Positions 6,405 through 14,336 of a DNA stretch of 64,000 bases are shown piece after piece. The DNA is taken from contig NZ_JACHFZ010000001.1 in the NCBI RefSeq assembly GCF_014202075.1, forward strand, positions 62,001-126,000, given 5' to 3'. Origin of the DNA: Brevundimonas basaltis. GTDB taxonomy: Bacteria; Pseudomonadota; Alphaproteobacteria; Caulobacterales; Caulobacteraceae. The position numbers and the translations under genes were made by a program. Position 1 is the first letter of the stretch; every line of letters begins with the position of its first letter. The notes below the pieces were generated by a model that worked only from the letters and a program-made list of their open reading frames with translations, did not search any database and was not told the DNA's origin.

Positions 6405-8240
6405 TCAGGAAAAGGCGCGGAGGCGGTCGAGGAGGGGCTGGAGGCCGGGGATCAGGGGCTCGATCTCGGCGGCGTTCTTCTTCCACTTGCCGGCCTTGGG
6501 CGGGGTCAGGGTGTGGCGCGACGGGGGCAGGTCGCCGCCGGTGCGCTCCGTCAGGGCCGCGTCGAATTCCAGATCGGCGAAGCCGCAGACGGCGCGGATG
6601 ACGGCGGCGGGATCGGCGAGGAAGTCGCTGTAGCGGACGACGTGGCGGCGGTCGGCGGGGAGCTGCTCCAGATCGTCCATGATGGTCTGGTTGGTGGTCG
6701 CCCACTGATAGGCGGCGATCTCGGGCAGGGGCCTGCCCTTCAGGTCTTGCCAGCCGGGCGGCAGCAGCAGGGACCAGGGGCCGTCCCATCCGGGCAGCTG
6801 GGGATAGGTGACCCAGCCACCGGCGCGCCAGGCGTCGATGATGCTGGAGATGTTCTCCTCCGGTTCGCGCCACAGGAAGACGAAGCGGGCGTCGGGGAAC
6901 AGGGCGTTGAAGAAGGGGATGCGCAGGGCGTTCTTGGGCGTCTTCTCCAGCAGGCGGACGCTGTCGGCGTCGGCGGGGGCGCCGGCGGCGCCGACCAGTT
7001 TCCCGGCCAGACGGGACTTCATGGCCAGGGCGATCTCGGGCGTCAGTTTGTCGGCGGTCAGCCGGTTGGAGTCCACGCCGGGCGCGCCGGGCAGGAACAT
7101 GCGGAAGCCCTCGACCAGCCAGTGAGCCTCGCCGCCGGGATTGTGCAGCTGGGGCGTGACCGCGAGGGTCTCGAACAGGGCGGTGCTGCCCGAGCGGGGC
7201 GCGGCGACGATGATCACCGGGCGGTCGTAGTCGGGGGTGCGGACCACGGGGCGGGCGGCGGGCGCGGGGGCGGTGGAGGGTGCGCCGCCGACCGCGCCGA
7301 CTTCGGGATTGACGGCGTAGGTGCCGATGCGCTGGCCGATGACGCGCAGCACCGGCATCTGGTTGGAGCGCACGCGCAATTCGTCGCCGAGAGCGTTGAC
7401 CTGCTGCAGCAGCATATCCAGCCGCTTGCGGTAGTGGGGCACGCCGCGGTCGGTGTCGGCGAACAGGGACCACAGCTGGCGCCAGTCCTGACGGAAGCCG
7501 TAGACGACCCGCTCATAGGTCTGCATCTGCTCGCGCCCGGCGTCGCCGGCCTTGAGCGAAATCGTCTCCTCGACGAGATCGCGCAGCAGGTCGTCGACCT
7601 CGGACGGCGGCATGACGCGGTAGATGTTGTGCTGTTCGGTGGCGATGCCGACGCGGGCGCCGGGCTGGTAGGGAATGGTCTGCGGCTCGATGGTCTGCGT
7701 CGCGGCGGCGTGGGCCATGTCCCAGAAGCGGCTGTTGCCGGTGGTGTCGGCGACGAGGTGGATGCGCTCGATGTCGGAGTTGTTCTCGACCTTGTGGGTG
7801 CGCCAGTTGTCGAAGATCCACGACTCGCCCTGGGCCATGTGCACGACCTGGTCGCCGCAGAAGAATTTGACATCGGGGGTGGTCACGATGGGGACATGCA
7901 TCCGCACCCGGTGGAACCAGTGGTAGTTGATGTCGGTGTGCAGCGGCACGGTCGCGCCGGGCCCAAGCTTCATCAGGCGGGAGCGGCTCCAGACCACGCC
8001 GAAATGGGCCAGCACCTGCTGCAGATAGGGCGAGGCCTTGAGGTGCGGCGTCATGGCCATGGCCCCGGCCACGTCATCGTTCTCGCCGCCGCCGACGGTG
8101 ATCAGGCGCAGGGCGCTGTTGCCGTCCAGATTGTTCGGGTGGCGCGCCCAGGCGTCGGCGGGCAGGGCCGCGACCTCTTCCTGCAGCCGGGCGGCGTCGA
8201 ACCGGAACGGCAGCTTGATGAAGGGGGCTTCGAGTTTCAT
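6405..8240 (-). CDS. Aspartyl/asparaginyl beta-hydroxylase-like and sulfotransferase fusion
   Basis: This 611-residue two-domain enzyme starts at the ATG at 8240; the frame extends upstream only by running through the DUF5990 gene. Residues about 1-165 form a 2-oxoglutarate/Fe(II) domain of the aspartyl/asparaginyl beta-hydroxylase type: VPLHTDINYHWFHRVRMHVP supplies His101 and Asp103, FDNWRTHKVENNSD supplies distal His149, and ERIHLVAD the Arg159 expected to hold 2-oxoglutarate. After a linker that includes an Ala/Pro-rich stretch near 315-335 comes a sulfotransferase: the PAPS 5'-phosphosulfate loop is IIVAAPRSGSTALFETL (about 343-359) and FVFLWREPEENISSI resembles the 3'-phosphate motif. 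It has no signal peptide, so it is cytoplasmic. It is last in an operon after a lipoprotein and DUF5990. The substrate is unknown; hydroxylation followed by O-sulfation of one product is an inference. Confidence 0.85.
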   Translation of the reverse strand: MKLEAPFIKLPFRFDAARLQEEVAALPADAWARHPNNLDGNSALRLITVGGGENDDVAGAMAMTPHLKASPYLQQVLAHFGVVWSRSRLMKLGPGATVPLHTDINYHWFHRVRMHVPIVTTPDVKFFCGDQVVHMAQGESWIFDNWRTHKVENNSDIERIHLVADTTGNSRFWDMAHAAATQTIEPQTIPYQPGARVGIATEQHNIYRVMPPSEVDDLLRDLVEETISLKAGDAGREQMQTYERVVYGFRQDWRQLWSLFADTDRGVPHYRKRLDMLLQQVNALGDELRVRSNQMPVLRVIGQRIGTYAVNPEVGAVGGAPSTAPAPAARPVVRTPDYDRPVIIVAAPRSGSTALFETLAVTPQLHNPGGEAHWLVEGFRMFLPGAPGVDSNRLTADKLTPEIALAMKSRLAGKLVGAAGAPADADSVRLLEKTPKNALRIPFFNALFPDARFVFLWREPEENISSIIDAWRAGGWVTYPQLPGWDGPWSLLLPPGWQDLKGRPLPEIAAYQWATTNQTIMDDLEQLPADRRHVVRYSDFLADPAAVIRAVCGFADLEFDAALTERTGGDLPPSRHTLTPPKAGKWKKNAAEIEPLIPGLQPLLDRLRAFS

Positions 8241-8271
8241 GCCGTCGGCATACCGGCGGGCGGAGGCGGGG

Positions 8272-8682
8272 TCAAAGCGCGCGCCACGGGCGGAGCGGGT
8301 GAACGGTGGCGCAGGTCGGCGAGCCGTCGTGGCCGCGGCCCGGCAGGACGACCTCGAGCGTGCGGCCCGCGCGGGCCCGGTCGAGCAGCGGCGGCGGGAT
8401 GTCGTGAATGTCGATCTTGGCGCGACGGGACCAGCAGCTGGCGTGGTCACCGGCCGAGGTGCCGACGCGGATGTAGACGAAGCGGCGGGCGGGGCCCTCG
8501 CGTCGGACGAAGGGGCCGAGGACGCGGTTGTCGTCGGACAGGCGGATCGGGACGTCGAACGACAGGGCCGCGTCAGACGCGGTGACCGGTTCGAACGGCG
8601 CGTCGTCCTTCTGCAGACTGTAGCGCACGCCGGGGACCGGATCGGCGATGGTCAGGCGCAGGGTGATTGGGACATCGGTCAT
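8272..8682 (-). CDS. DUF5990-like protein
   Basis: This 136-residue soluble protein reads MTDVPITLRLTIADPVPGVRY, SLQKDDAPFEP, SFDVPIRLSDDNRVLGPFVRR, ARRFVYIRVGTSAGDHASCWSRRAKI. The order of LRL..DP..GV.Y.LQ, a short strand-rich middle, GPFV and RF.Y...G is what I know of the DUF5990 family, whose function is not known. It lies 31 bp upstream of the hydroxylase/sulfotransferase gene and 17 bp downstream of the lipoprotein at 8700-9506, all on the minus strand, so the three are probably co-transcribed. No signal peptide or membrane segment. Confidence 0.65.
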   Translation of the reverse strand: MTDVPITLRLTIADPVPGVRYSLQKDDAPFEPVTASDAALSFDVPIRLSDDNRVLGPFVRREGPARRFVYIRVGTSAGDHASCWSRRAKIDIHDIPPPLLDRARAGRTLEVVLPGRGHDGSPTCATVHPLRPWRAL

Positions 8683-8699
8683 CCCGGCACGCTGCGGCG

Positions 8700-9506
8700 T
8701 CAGGCCCGGTCGCGCAACGTCATCAGGAAGGCCTCGGCTTCGTCAACGCGGCGGAAGACATCCGCCGCGTCTCCCGTGATGCAGCCGCGATCCCAGCCGA
8801 GTTCCTGATCCTCATGACCCGGCTGGGACCAGACGAGCCGGCCGTAGGGCAGGTCGGCGACGACCCTCTCGCACTCGAAGCCCGCGCCCTCGTAGGGACG
8901 GAACAGATCCCGGACGCGGTCGAAATCGGCCGGAGAGACGGCGAAGGTCGTCGTCCTTCCGTCGCGGTGGGCCCAACTCGCATCGCCGCCCCGGGGAATG
9001 TCCCAGCGCTCCTGCATATTGCCCCAGGAAAGCCAGGTGAGAGTCATCCGCGTCGGATCCGGCAGGCCGGGAGGGGGGACCCAGCGTTCCTCGGCCATCG
9101 CCTTGACGGCGTAGTAGGCGCGACTGATCCCTCTGCCGGCCTCCCTGTGCCCTTCGGCGTAGCAGATCGATTCATGAGGCCGGCGTGTTTCGACGCCGTT
9201 CTCGCGCCAGACGAGGTAGCCGTTGTGTTCCCAAGGTTCCTCGCGGGCGCAGACCAAGCCTTTCTCGCGGTAGGGCTGAAGCAGGTCGCGGATGCGGACG
9301 TAGTCGTCATGGGTGACGGGGAAGAGGTAGTCTTCCTTCTCGCTGAGCGTGAAACGCGCCGCGCCGCCGTCCTCGATGGAAAAGAACATCGTGGCTGGGC
9401 TGTAGACCACCTCGATCCTGTCCGGCGGACCGGCGGGCGTGGCCGGCGGCGTGTGGGTGGCGCAACCGGTCAGCAGGGCAGTCGCCGCGATCAGCAGAGT
9501 GCGCAT
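8700..9506 (-). CDS. Lipoprotein with internal duplication
   Basis: This 268-residue lipoprotein has the signal MRTLLIAATALLTGC, lipobox LTGC, Cys15. The ATG at 9506 is preferred over a TTG one codon upstream; GGAAGG precedes it. Two halves share a pattern: DYVRIRDLLQPYREKGLVC followed by NGYLVWRENG (about residues 65-110), and DFDRVRDLFRPYEGAGFEC followed by YGRLVWSQPG (about 185-230). Each repeat has two Cys (one in the GLVC/GFEC motif, one about 25-30 residues later), consistent with one disulfide per repeat. I know no named family. It heads the operon ending in the hydroxylase/sulfotransferase fusion. Confidence 0.75.
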   Translation of the reverse strand: MRTLLIAATALLTGCATHTPPATPAGPPDRIEVVYSPATMFFSIEDGGAARFTLSEKEDYLFPVTHDDYVRIRDLLQPYREKGLVCAREEPWEHNGYLVWRENGVETRRPHESICYAEGHREAGRGISRAYYAVKAMAEERWVPPPGLPDPTRMTLTWLSWGNMQERWDIPRGGDASWAHRDGRTTTFAVSPADFDRVRDLFRPYEGAGFECERVVADLPYGRLVWSQPGHEDQELGWDRGCITGDAADVFRRVDEAEAFLMTLRDRA

Positions 9507-9592
9507 CAATATACCTTCCCTCTTTCCGGGCGGGCATTAGACCGCAGAGGGAGCCCCCCGCACAACCCGAAGTCCGTCGGCGTCAGGTCTGG

Positions 9593-10309
9593 TCAGTTGA
9601 GGTGCTCGATGACGTGGCGTCCGCGTACCATGCGCACGAAGGGAAGGGGTCGGTCGGGGGCGGCGAGGCGTTCGGCCACCTCGCCCAGCACGAAGCGGGT
9701 GATGGCGGGGACGTCGACGGCGCGGGCCTTGTCGAGCGGCAGCCAGGCGATTTCGTCCAGTTCGCCAGAACCGGCGGTGGGCTCGGGATGCAGCAGGGCC
9801 GAGGCGTCGGCCATGAAGAAGCGGGCGTCGAAGCGGCGGGTGCGGCCGGGCGGGGTTACGGCGCGCGCGATGTAGGACAGGGCCGCGAGGTCGGGCAGGG
9901 CGCCGACGGCGCGGAACTCGCGCCACGGCCCGGCGACGGAGGCGGTCGGGGCCGGCTCGGCCAGCAGCAGGCCGGTCTCCTCGAAGGTTTCGCGCACGGC
10001 GGCGAGGGCGAGGGCGCGGGCGCGGCGCAGGGTAATCTCGCGGGCAAGACGGCGGATTTCGGCGGGCGGCAGGTCGTTGGCGGCGGCGGCGGCGTGATCG
10101 GCGCGCTCGATCCGCCCGCCGGGGAAGACCCATTTGGAGGCCATGAAGACGTGTCCGGGGGCGCGGCGGCCCATCAGGACCTCGGCCCCGCTCGCGCCCC
10201 GGCGTGTCAGGATCAGGGTGGCGGCGTCCTTCGGGCGCTGACGGCCGCCGACACGCGGGGCGTCGGCGAGGTCGCGGGCGGCGTCGAAGGGATTACTCGT
10301 AGCGGTCAC
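9593..10309 (-). CDS. NUDIX hydrolase with an insertion in the Nudix box
   Basis: This 238-residue NUDIX enzyme would hydrolyse a nucleoside diphosphate linked to another moiety. The box begins FPGGRIERADHAA (Gly64, Gly65) and ends ALAAVRETFEETGLLL (Arg106, Glu107, Glu110, Glu111, Gly113). The usual spacing between these halves is about 7 residues, but here about 30 extra residues, rich in Ala and Arg, intervene. This split box resembles the NUDT19-type (CoA diphosphatase) subgroup. Start is GTG at 10309, overlapping the DUF4424 stop by 17 bp on the same strand, so they are probably coupled. Substrate is inferred only. Confidence 0.82.
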   Translation of the reverse strand: MTATSNPFDAARDLADAPRVGGRQRPKDAATLILTRRGASGAEVLMGRRAPGHVFMASKWVFPGGRIERADHAAAAANDLPPAEIRRLAREITLRRARALALAAVRETFEETGLLLAEPAPTASVAGPWREFRAVGALPDLAALSYIARAVTPPGRTRRFDARFFMADASALLHPEPTAGSGELDEIAWLPLDKARAVDVPAITRFVLGEVAERLAAPDRPLPFVRMVRGRHVIEHLN

Positions 10310-11279
10310 CCTGGACGATTAGCACGTTGAGGTCCCGGGTCGGGGTGAAGTTGGCATGGCGAACCTCGAATTGGGTCGGGCTGATGCGGCGTACGCCCTC
10401 GGCGCAGAAGCTGACGACATTGTCCTCGGAGCCCTTGTCGACCACCAGCCGGAAATCGCCGATGGGACCGGACCAGTTGGCGCCGGTGACCAGGGTGTAG
10501 TCGAGCCAGGAATCCCGCATCTGGAGGCCGTCGGCCTGTCTGCGCGCGACGGCGGCCCGCACCGGCTCGTCGATGCAGTATTTGCTGTCGTATTCGGGCC
10601 AGTGGTCGCCCGGCCTGCTCACCCCCGTGGCGGTCGTGCCGCCGACAACCGGAACATAAAGGTGTTCAATCCGGACCTCTTCGCCGGGGTAGAAGGTCTG
10701 GGTCCAGTAGTGGGTGGTCTTCAGGGTCCAGAGCCCGAAACTGGACCGGCTGCCGTCGTCGTGGACATTGCTTTCCATCAGGCCGTCGGCGACCAATTTG
10801 GCGATCTGGGCTTCCGAGAGCTCGCTCACGGGCCCTTCGAGCGAGTCGAAGTAGGGGATCAGCGGCAGGCCCAGCCGCTGAAGCCGGCGGGTGACGTCGA
10901 CGCCGTCGAGCATGGCCTTCTGCTCGACCTGGGTCGGGACGGAATAGCCGTCGATGCGGGTGATGAAGGGCAGGGTCCGCATCGGGTCCGGCGTCGGCCC
11001 ATTCACGCTGCCCATCCAGTCCGGCTCGATGTCCGGCATCGGGAAGGCGACGATGGTCTCGATCGCCTCGTCGGTGTGGTTGAGGAAGCGGTAGGTGACC
11101 CGGACCTCGTCCCTCGACAGGTACAGGTCCTCGGACAGCATGGTGATCCCGTCGGTCTTCTCCAGCACCAGGCCGCCCGCGCCCATCGAGGCGACGGTGT
11201 CGTTGGCGGGCGCCGGGGCGGCCGCGAGCAACGCGGCGACGGCCAGAGCCGTGGCGAGGGTCGAAGTCAGGCGTATCAT
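10293..11279 (-). CDS. DUF4424 domain secreted protein
   Basis: This 328-residue exported protein has a Sec signal, MIRLTSTLATALAVAALLAA, cut after AAPAPA. The mature protein starts NDTVASMGAGGLVLEKTDGI and continues MLSEDLYLSRDEVRVTYRFLN and ETIVAFPMPDI, the hallmark of DUF4424, a periplasmic or extracellular beta-rich family of unknown role. SSFGLWTLKTTHYWTQTFYPG and the C-terminal SPTQFEVRHANFTPTRDLNV fit the same family. The ATG at 11279 has GGGAGGACGCC upstream and is better than the track start 24 bp earlier. The NUDIX gene overlaps its 3' end. Confidence 0.85.
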   Translation of the reverse strand: MIRLTSTLATALAVAALLAAAPAPANDTVASMGAGGLVLEKTDGITMLSEDLYLSRDEVRVTYRFLNHTDEAIETIVAFPMPDIEPDWMGSVNGPTPDPMRTLPFITRIDGYSVPTQVEQKAMLDGVDVTRRLQRLGLPLIPYFDSLEGPVSELSEAQIAKLVADGLMESNVHDDGSRSSFGLWTLKTTHYWTQTFYPGEEVRIEHLYVPVVGGTTATGVSRPGDHWPEYDSKYCIDEPVRAAVARRQADGLQMRDSWLDYTLVTGANWSGPIGDFRLVVDKGSEDNVVSFCAEGVRRISPTQFEVRHANFTPTRDLNVLIVQGDRYE

Positions 11280-11356
11280 GGCGTCCTCCCGTTCAGCGAC
11301 CAAGGCTAGACGAAAGGAGCCGGGACACGAAATCCATCAGTCGGGCCGGCTCTCCA

Positions 11357-13693
11357 TTAGCGCCGCTTGCCCTTGCGAACGCCCTTGAGGCCGCCGGAAG
11401 GTTTGCCGCCCTTCGGCTTGGGACCACCGGGGCGGCCGCCGCCGCGCTTGGGATAGCCGCCGCCCTTGTCGCCGCGAGAGCGGGCGCCGAGGCGAGGCGA
11501 GGGGGCGTTGGGGTCGCGCGGGGCCGGGTCGGACAGCATTTCAAACACCAGACCGCCGGTCACGGGGGTGGCCTCGACCAGCTTGACCTCGACCGTGCGG
11601 CCGAGGGTCCAGCGCTGACCGCTGCGCTCGCCGACAAGGGCGTGGGTGCGATCGTCGTGGTGGAAATATTCGCCGCCGAGGGTGGAAACCGGGATCAGGC
11701 CGTCGGCGCCGGTCTCGTCCAGCCGGACGAAGAGGCCGAAGCGGGTCACCCCGGTGATGCGGCCGGTGAAGGTCGCGCCGACGCGTTCGGACAGGAAGGA
11801 AGCCATGTAGCGGTCCATGGCGGCGCGCTCGGCGGCCATGGAGCGGCGCTCGGTCGTGGTGACCTGTTCGGCGATGGCCGGCAGTTCGGCGATCTCGCGG
11901 TCGGTCAGGCCGTCCTTGCCGAGGCCCAAGGCGCGGATCAGGCCGCGGTGGACGATCAGATCGGAGTAGCGCCGGATCGGCGAGGTGAAGTGGGCGTAGC
12001 GGTCGAGGTTGAGGCCGAAATGGCCAACGTTCTCGGGGCTGTAGATGGCCTGCATCTGGGTGCGCAGAACGACTTCGTTGACCACCTCGGCGTGTTCGCC
12101 GTCGCGGGTCTCGTCGAGCAGTTTGTTGAACCGTTTGGTGGTGGCCGGCTCGCCCTTGTTCCACGGCTTGCCGATGGTCTGGAGAAAGTCGCCGAGGTTG
12201 AACAGCTTCTCCTGACTGGGGGCGTCGTGGACGCGGTAGAGGAGGGGGACGCGCTTCTGCTCCAGCGTCTCGGCGGCGCAGACATTGGCCTGGATCATCA
12301 TCTCCTCGATCAGGCGGTGCGCCTCCAGGGACTTACGGGGAACGATCGAGCCGATGCCGCCGCCCGGGTCCATCAGCACCTTGCGCTCGGGACTCTCGAT
12401 GGCCAGCGGGCTGCGCTTTTCACGGCCCTTGAGCATGGTCCGGTAGGCGTTCCACAGCGGGCAAAGGATGGCCTCCATGATCGGGCCTGTGACGTCGTCG
12501 GTCCCGCCGCCGTTCTCGACCCCGTCGACGGCGGACTGGGCCTGTTCGTAGCTGAGGCTGGCGTGCGACCGCATCAGGCCACGGAGGAATTTATGGCCGG
12601 TTTTCCGGCCGGCCTTGTCGAAGACCATGCGGACGGCCAGGCAGGCGCGGTTCTCACCCTGTTTGAGGCTGCACAGGCCGTTGGACAGGACCTCGGGCAG
12701 CATCGGCTCGACGCGGTCGGGGAAGTAGGTCGAGTTGCCCTTCTCGCGCGCCTCGCGGTCCAGCGCCGTGCCGGGGCGGACGTAGGCGGCGACGTCGGCG
12801 ATGGCGACCCAGACGATCCAGCCGCCCGCGTTCTTCGGATCCTCGTCACGCTGGGCGAATACGGCGTCGTCGTGGTCGCGGGCGTCGGCCGGGTCGATGG
12901 TGATCAGGGGCAGATCGCGAAGGTCCTCGCGGCCCTTGAGGGTGGGCAGTTCCTGATCCTGGGCCTCCTGAAGGACCTTGTCCGAGAATCCCATGGGGAC
13001 ATTGTGGGCAGCGATGGCGATCAGGGAGGCGGCGCGCGGGTCGTCCTCGCGGCCGATGGTCTCGAGAATCTTGCCGCGCTTGGGGCCGTAGCGCTGTTCG
13101 CCCTTCTCGATGGCGGCGAGCACGAGGTCGCCGTCGCGCAGGCTCTCGGCCTGGGCGTGTGGGACCAGCAGGACGTCCTTCGAGCGGCGATCGACGGGCT
13201 CGACCCGAACCTCCCTGTTGGACTTGCGGATGACGCCGAGGACGCGGTTCGCATCGGTGTCCAGCACCTTGATGATGCGGGCTTCCCAACCGTCCTCGCC
13301 GCGCGAGAATTTGGCGAGGACGCGGGCGCCGAGGCCGGGGGCCGCTCCGGTCTTGCCAGTGTTATCAGGGACGAGGATGGCTTTCGGCGCATCGGGCGAG
13401 GCCTCGACGAGGCGGACGTAGAATTCGCCGTCCACATCGCGTTCGACCACGTCGGCGACGCCGACGGGGGGCAGGGCGCCGGCCTCGGAAAAGCCCTTGC
13501 GGCCACGCTTGCCGAGTTTGCCCTCGGCCTCGAGCTCGCGGATCATTTCGCGCAGGGCGCGGCGATCATTGCCCTTGAGGCCGAAATGGCGGGCGATGTC
13601 GGTCTTCTCGGCCGATCCGGCTTCACGCAGGAAGGCGAGGAGGGCAGCTTTGTCGGGGAGGCCGGCGGCGGGCCGGCGGGGAGGTTTTGTCAT
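11357..13693 (-). CDS. rnr: Ribonuclease R
   Basis: This 778-residue 3'-to-5' exoribonuclease degrades structured RNA. Domains run: winged helix (about 12-70, ALLAFLREAGSAEKTDIARHF), cold-shock OB folds (about 80-220), the RNB catalytic domain (about 255-590) with LPLITIDPADARDHDDAVFA near 262-280 (Asp267, Asp273, Asp275 and Asp276 in the metal site), an S1 domain (about 635-720, FTGRITGVTRFGLFVRLDETG), and a Lys/Gly/Arg-rich tail typical of RNase R. The ATG at 13693 gives the family N-terminus MTKPPRRPAAGLPDK. In tmRNA-mediated quality control and cold adaptation RNase R is the usual enzyme; regulation is not visible here. Confidence 0.95.
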   Translation of the reverse strand: MTKPPRRPAAGLPDKAALLAFLREAGSAEKTDIARHFGLKGNDRRALREMIRELEAEGKLGKRGRKGFSEAGALPPVGVADVVERDVDGEFYVRLVEASPDAPKAILVPDNTGKTGAAPGLGARVLAKFSRGEDGWEARIIKVLDTDANRVLGVIRKSNREVRVEPVDRRSKDVLLVPHAQAESLRDGDLVLAAIEKGEQRYGPKRGKILETIGREDDPRAASLIAIAAHNVPMGFSDKVLQEAQDQELPTLKGREDLRDLPLITIDPADARDHDDAVFAQRDEDPKNAGGWIVWVAIADVAAYVRPGTALDREAREKGNSTYFPDRVEPMLPEVLSNGLCSLKQGENRACLAVRMVFDKAGRKTGHKFLRGLMRSHASLSYEQAQSAVDGVENGGGTDDVTGPIMEAILCPLWNAYRTMLKGREKRSPLAIESPERKVLMDPGGGIGSIVPRKSLEAHRLIEEMMIQANVCAAETLEQKRVPLLYRVHDAPSQEKLFNLGDFLQTIGKPWNKGEPATTKRFNKLLDETRDGEHAEVVNEVVLRTQMQAIYSPENVGHFGLNLDRYAHFTSPIRRYSDLIVHRGLIRALGLGKDGLTDREIAELPAIAEQVTTTERRSMAAERAAMDRYMASFLSERVGATFTGRITGVTRFGLFVRLDETGADGLIPVSTLGGEYFHHDDRTHALVGERSGQRWTLGRTVEVKLVEATPVTGGLVFEMLSDPAPRDPNAPSPRLGARSRGDKGGGYPKRGGGRPGGPKPKGGKPSGGLKGVRKGKRR

Positions 13694-13781
13694 TGGAATC
13701 CTGTGATAGCGCGGGTTCGAGTCAAAGGACACGCCGCGCGGGAGGGGCGGTGAAGGTTGGCGGGCCAGCCGGCATGGGCGG

Positions 13782-14219
13782 TCATTCCGGGGAGACGGCG
13801 CGGCCCCTGCTCCGTCTCGGGGCGGCCTGATCAGGCGAGCTGCGGTCCGGACTGTGCCGCCGCCATGGCCAGCGGCCCTCGATCTCGGTCTCCAGCGCGA
13901 AGCTGAGGAAGGTGCGGATGGCGACGATGCCGGCCAGAAGGCCGACGCTCTCGACCGTCAGCGGCGCGGTGACCGTGGCGATGATGTCGGCGCCGACGAG
14001 CAGTTCCAGCCCCAGCAGGATGCCGCGCCCGAGATTGGCGCGCGCGGCGTCATAGGCGGAGGCCCAATCCCGCGTGCCGAGGCCGCCCCGGAGGTAGAGC
14101 ACCGCCGCGATCAGCACGGCGAGCAGGATCACGAGGACGCCGAGCATCTCCAGCACCATGGCGGCCAGGCGCGCCCATTCCATCAAGTCTCCCCTCCCGC
14201 CCAGGTCGGCGCCGATCAT
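13782..14219 (-). CDS. DUF1622 membrane protein
   Basis: This 145-residue integral membrane protein has about three hydrophobic helices: MVLEMLGVLVILLAVLIAAVL, LGRGILLGLELLVGADIIAT and SVGLLAGIVAIRTFLSFALE. The conserved LLGLELLVGADIIATV and IRTFLSFALETEIEGRWPW mark the DUF1622 family, of unknown function. The start at 14219 is supported by CAGGAGGGATTGAAGC upstream; an internal ATG at 14183 is an alternative. The basic 24-residue tail after GRWPW is unusual; the stop codon falls in CCGGAATGAC, the arm sequence of the family A repeats, so the tail end may be repeat-derived. Confidence 0.8.
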   Translation of the reverse strand: MIGADLGGRGDLMEWARLAAMVLEMLGVLVILLAVLIAAVLYLRGGLGTRDWASAYDAARANLGRGILLGLELLVGADIIATVTAPLTVESVGLLAGIVAIRTFLSFALETEIEGRWPWRRHSPDRSSPDQAAPRRSRGRAVSPE

Positions 14220-14336
14220 GCTTCAATCCCTCCTGACAGGACCATCGCGGCGGGCGCGGATTGGTTCCGGCGCGCATGGCTTGACCTGGGAGGACGGCGC
14301 GGCCAGCTTCCCGGCCGAACGTCACGGAGTATCTGA

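Noticed and set aside
6513-8585. 690-codon plus-strand frame over the hydroxylase/sulfotransferase
   Set aside because: The minus-strand protein has full catalytic motifs; this frame has only low-complexity Gly/Val/Asp composition.
11642-13753. 703-codon plus-strand frame over rnr
   Set aside because: Shadow of RNase R on the other strand; no domain or start signal.
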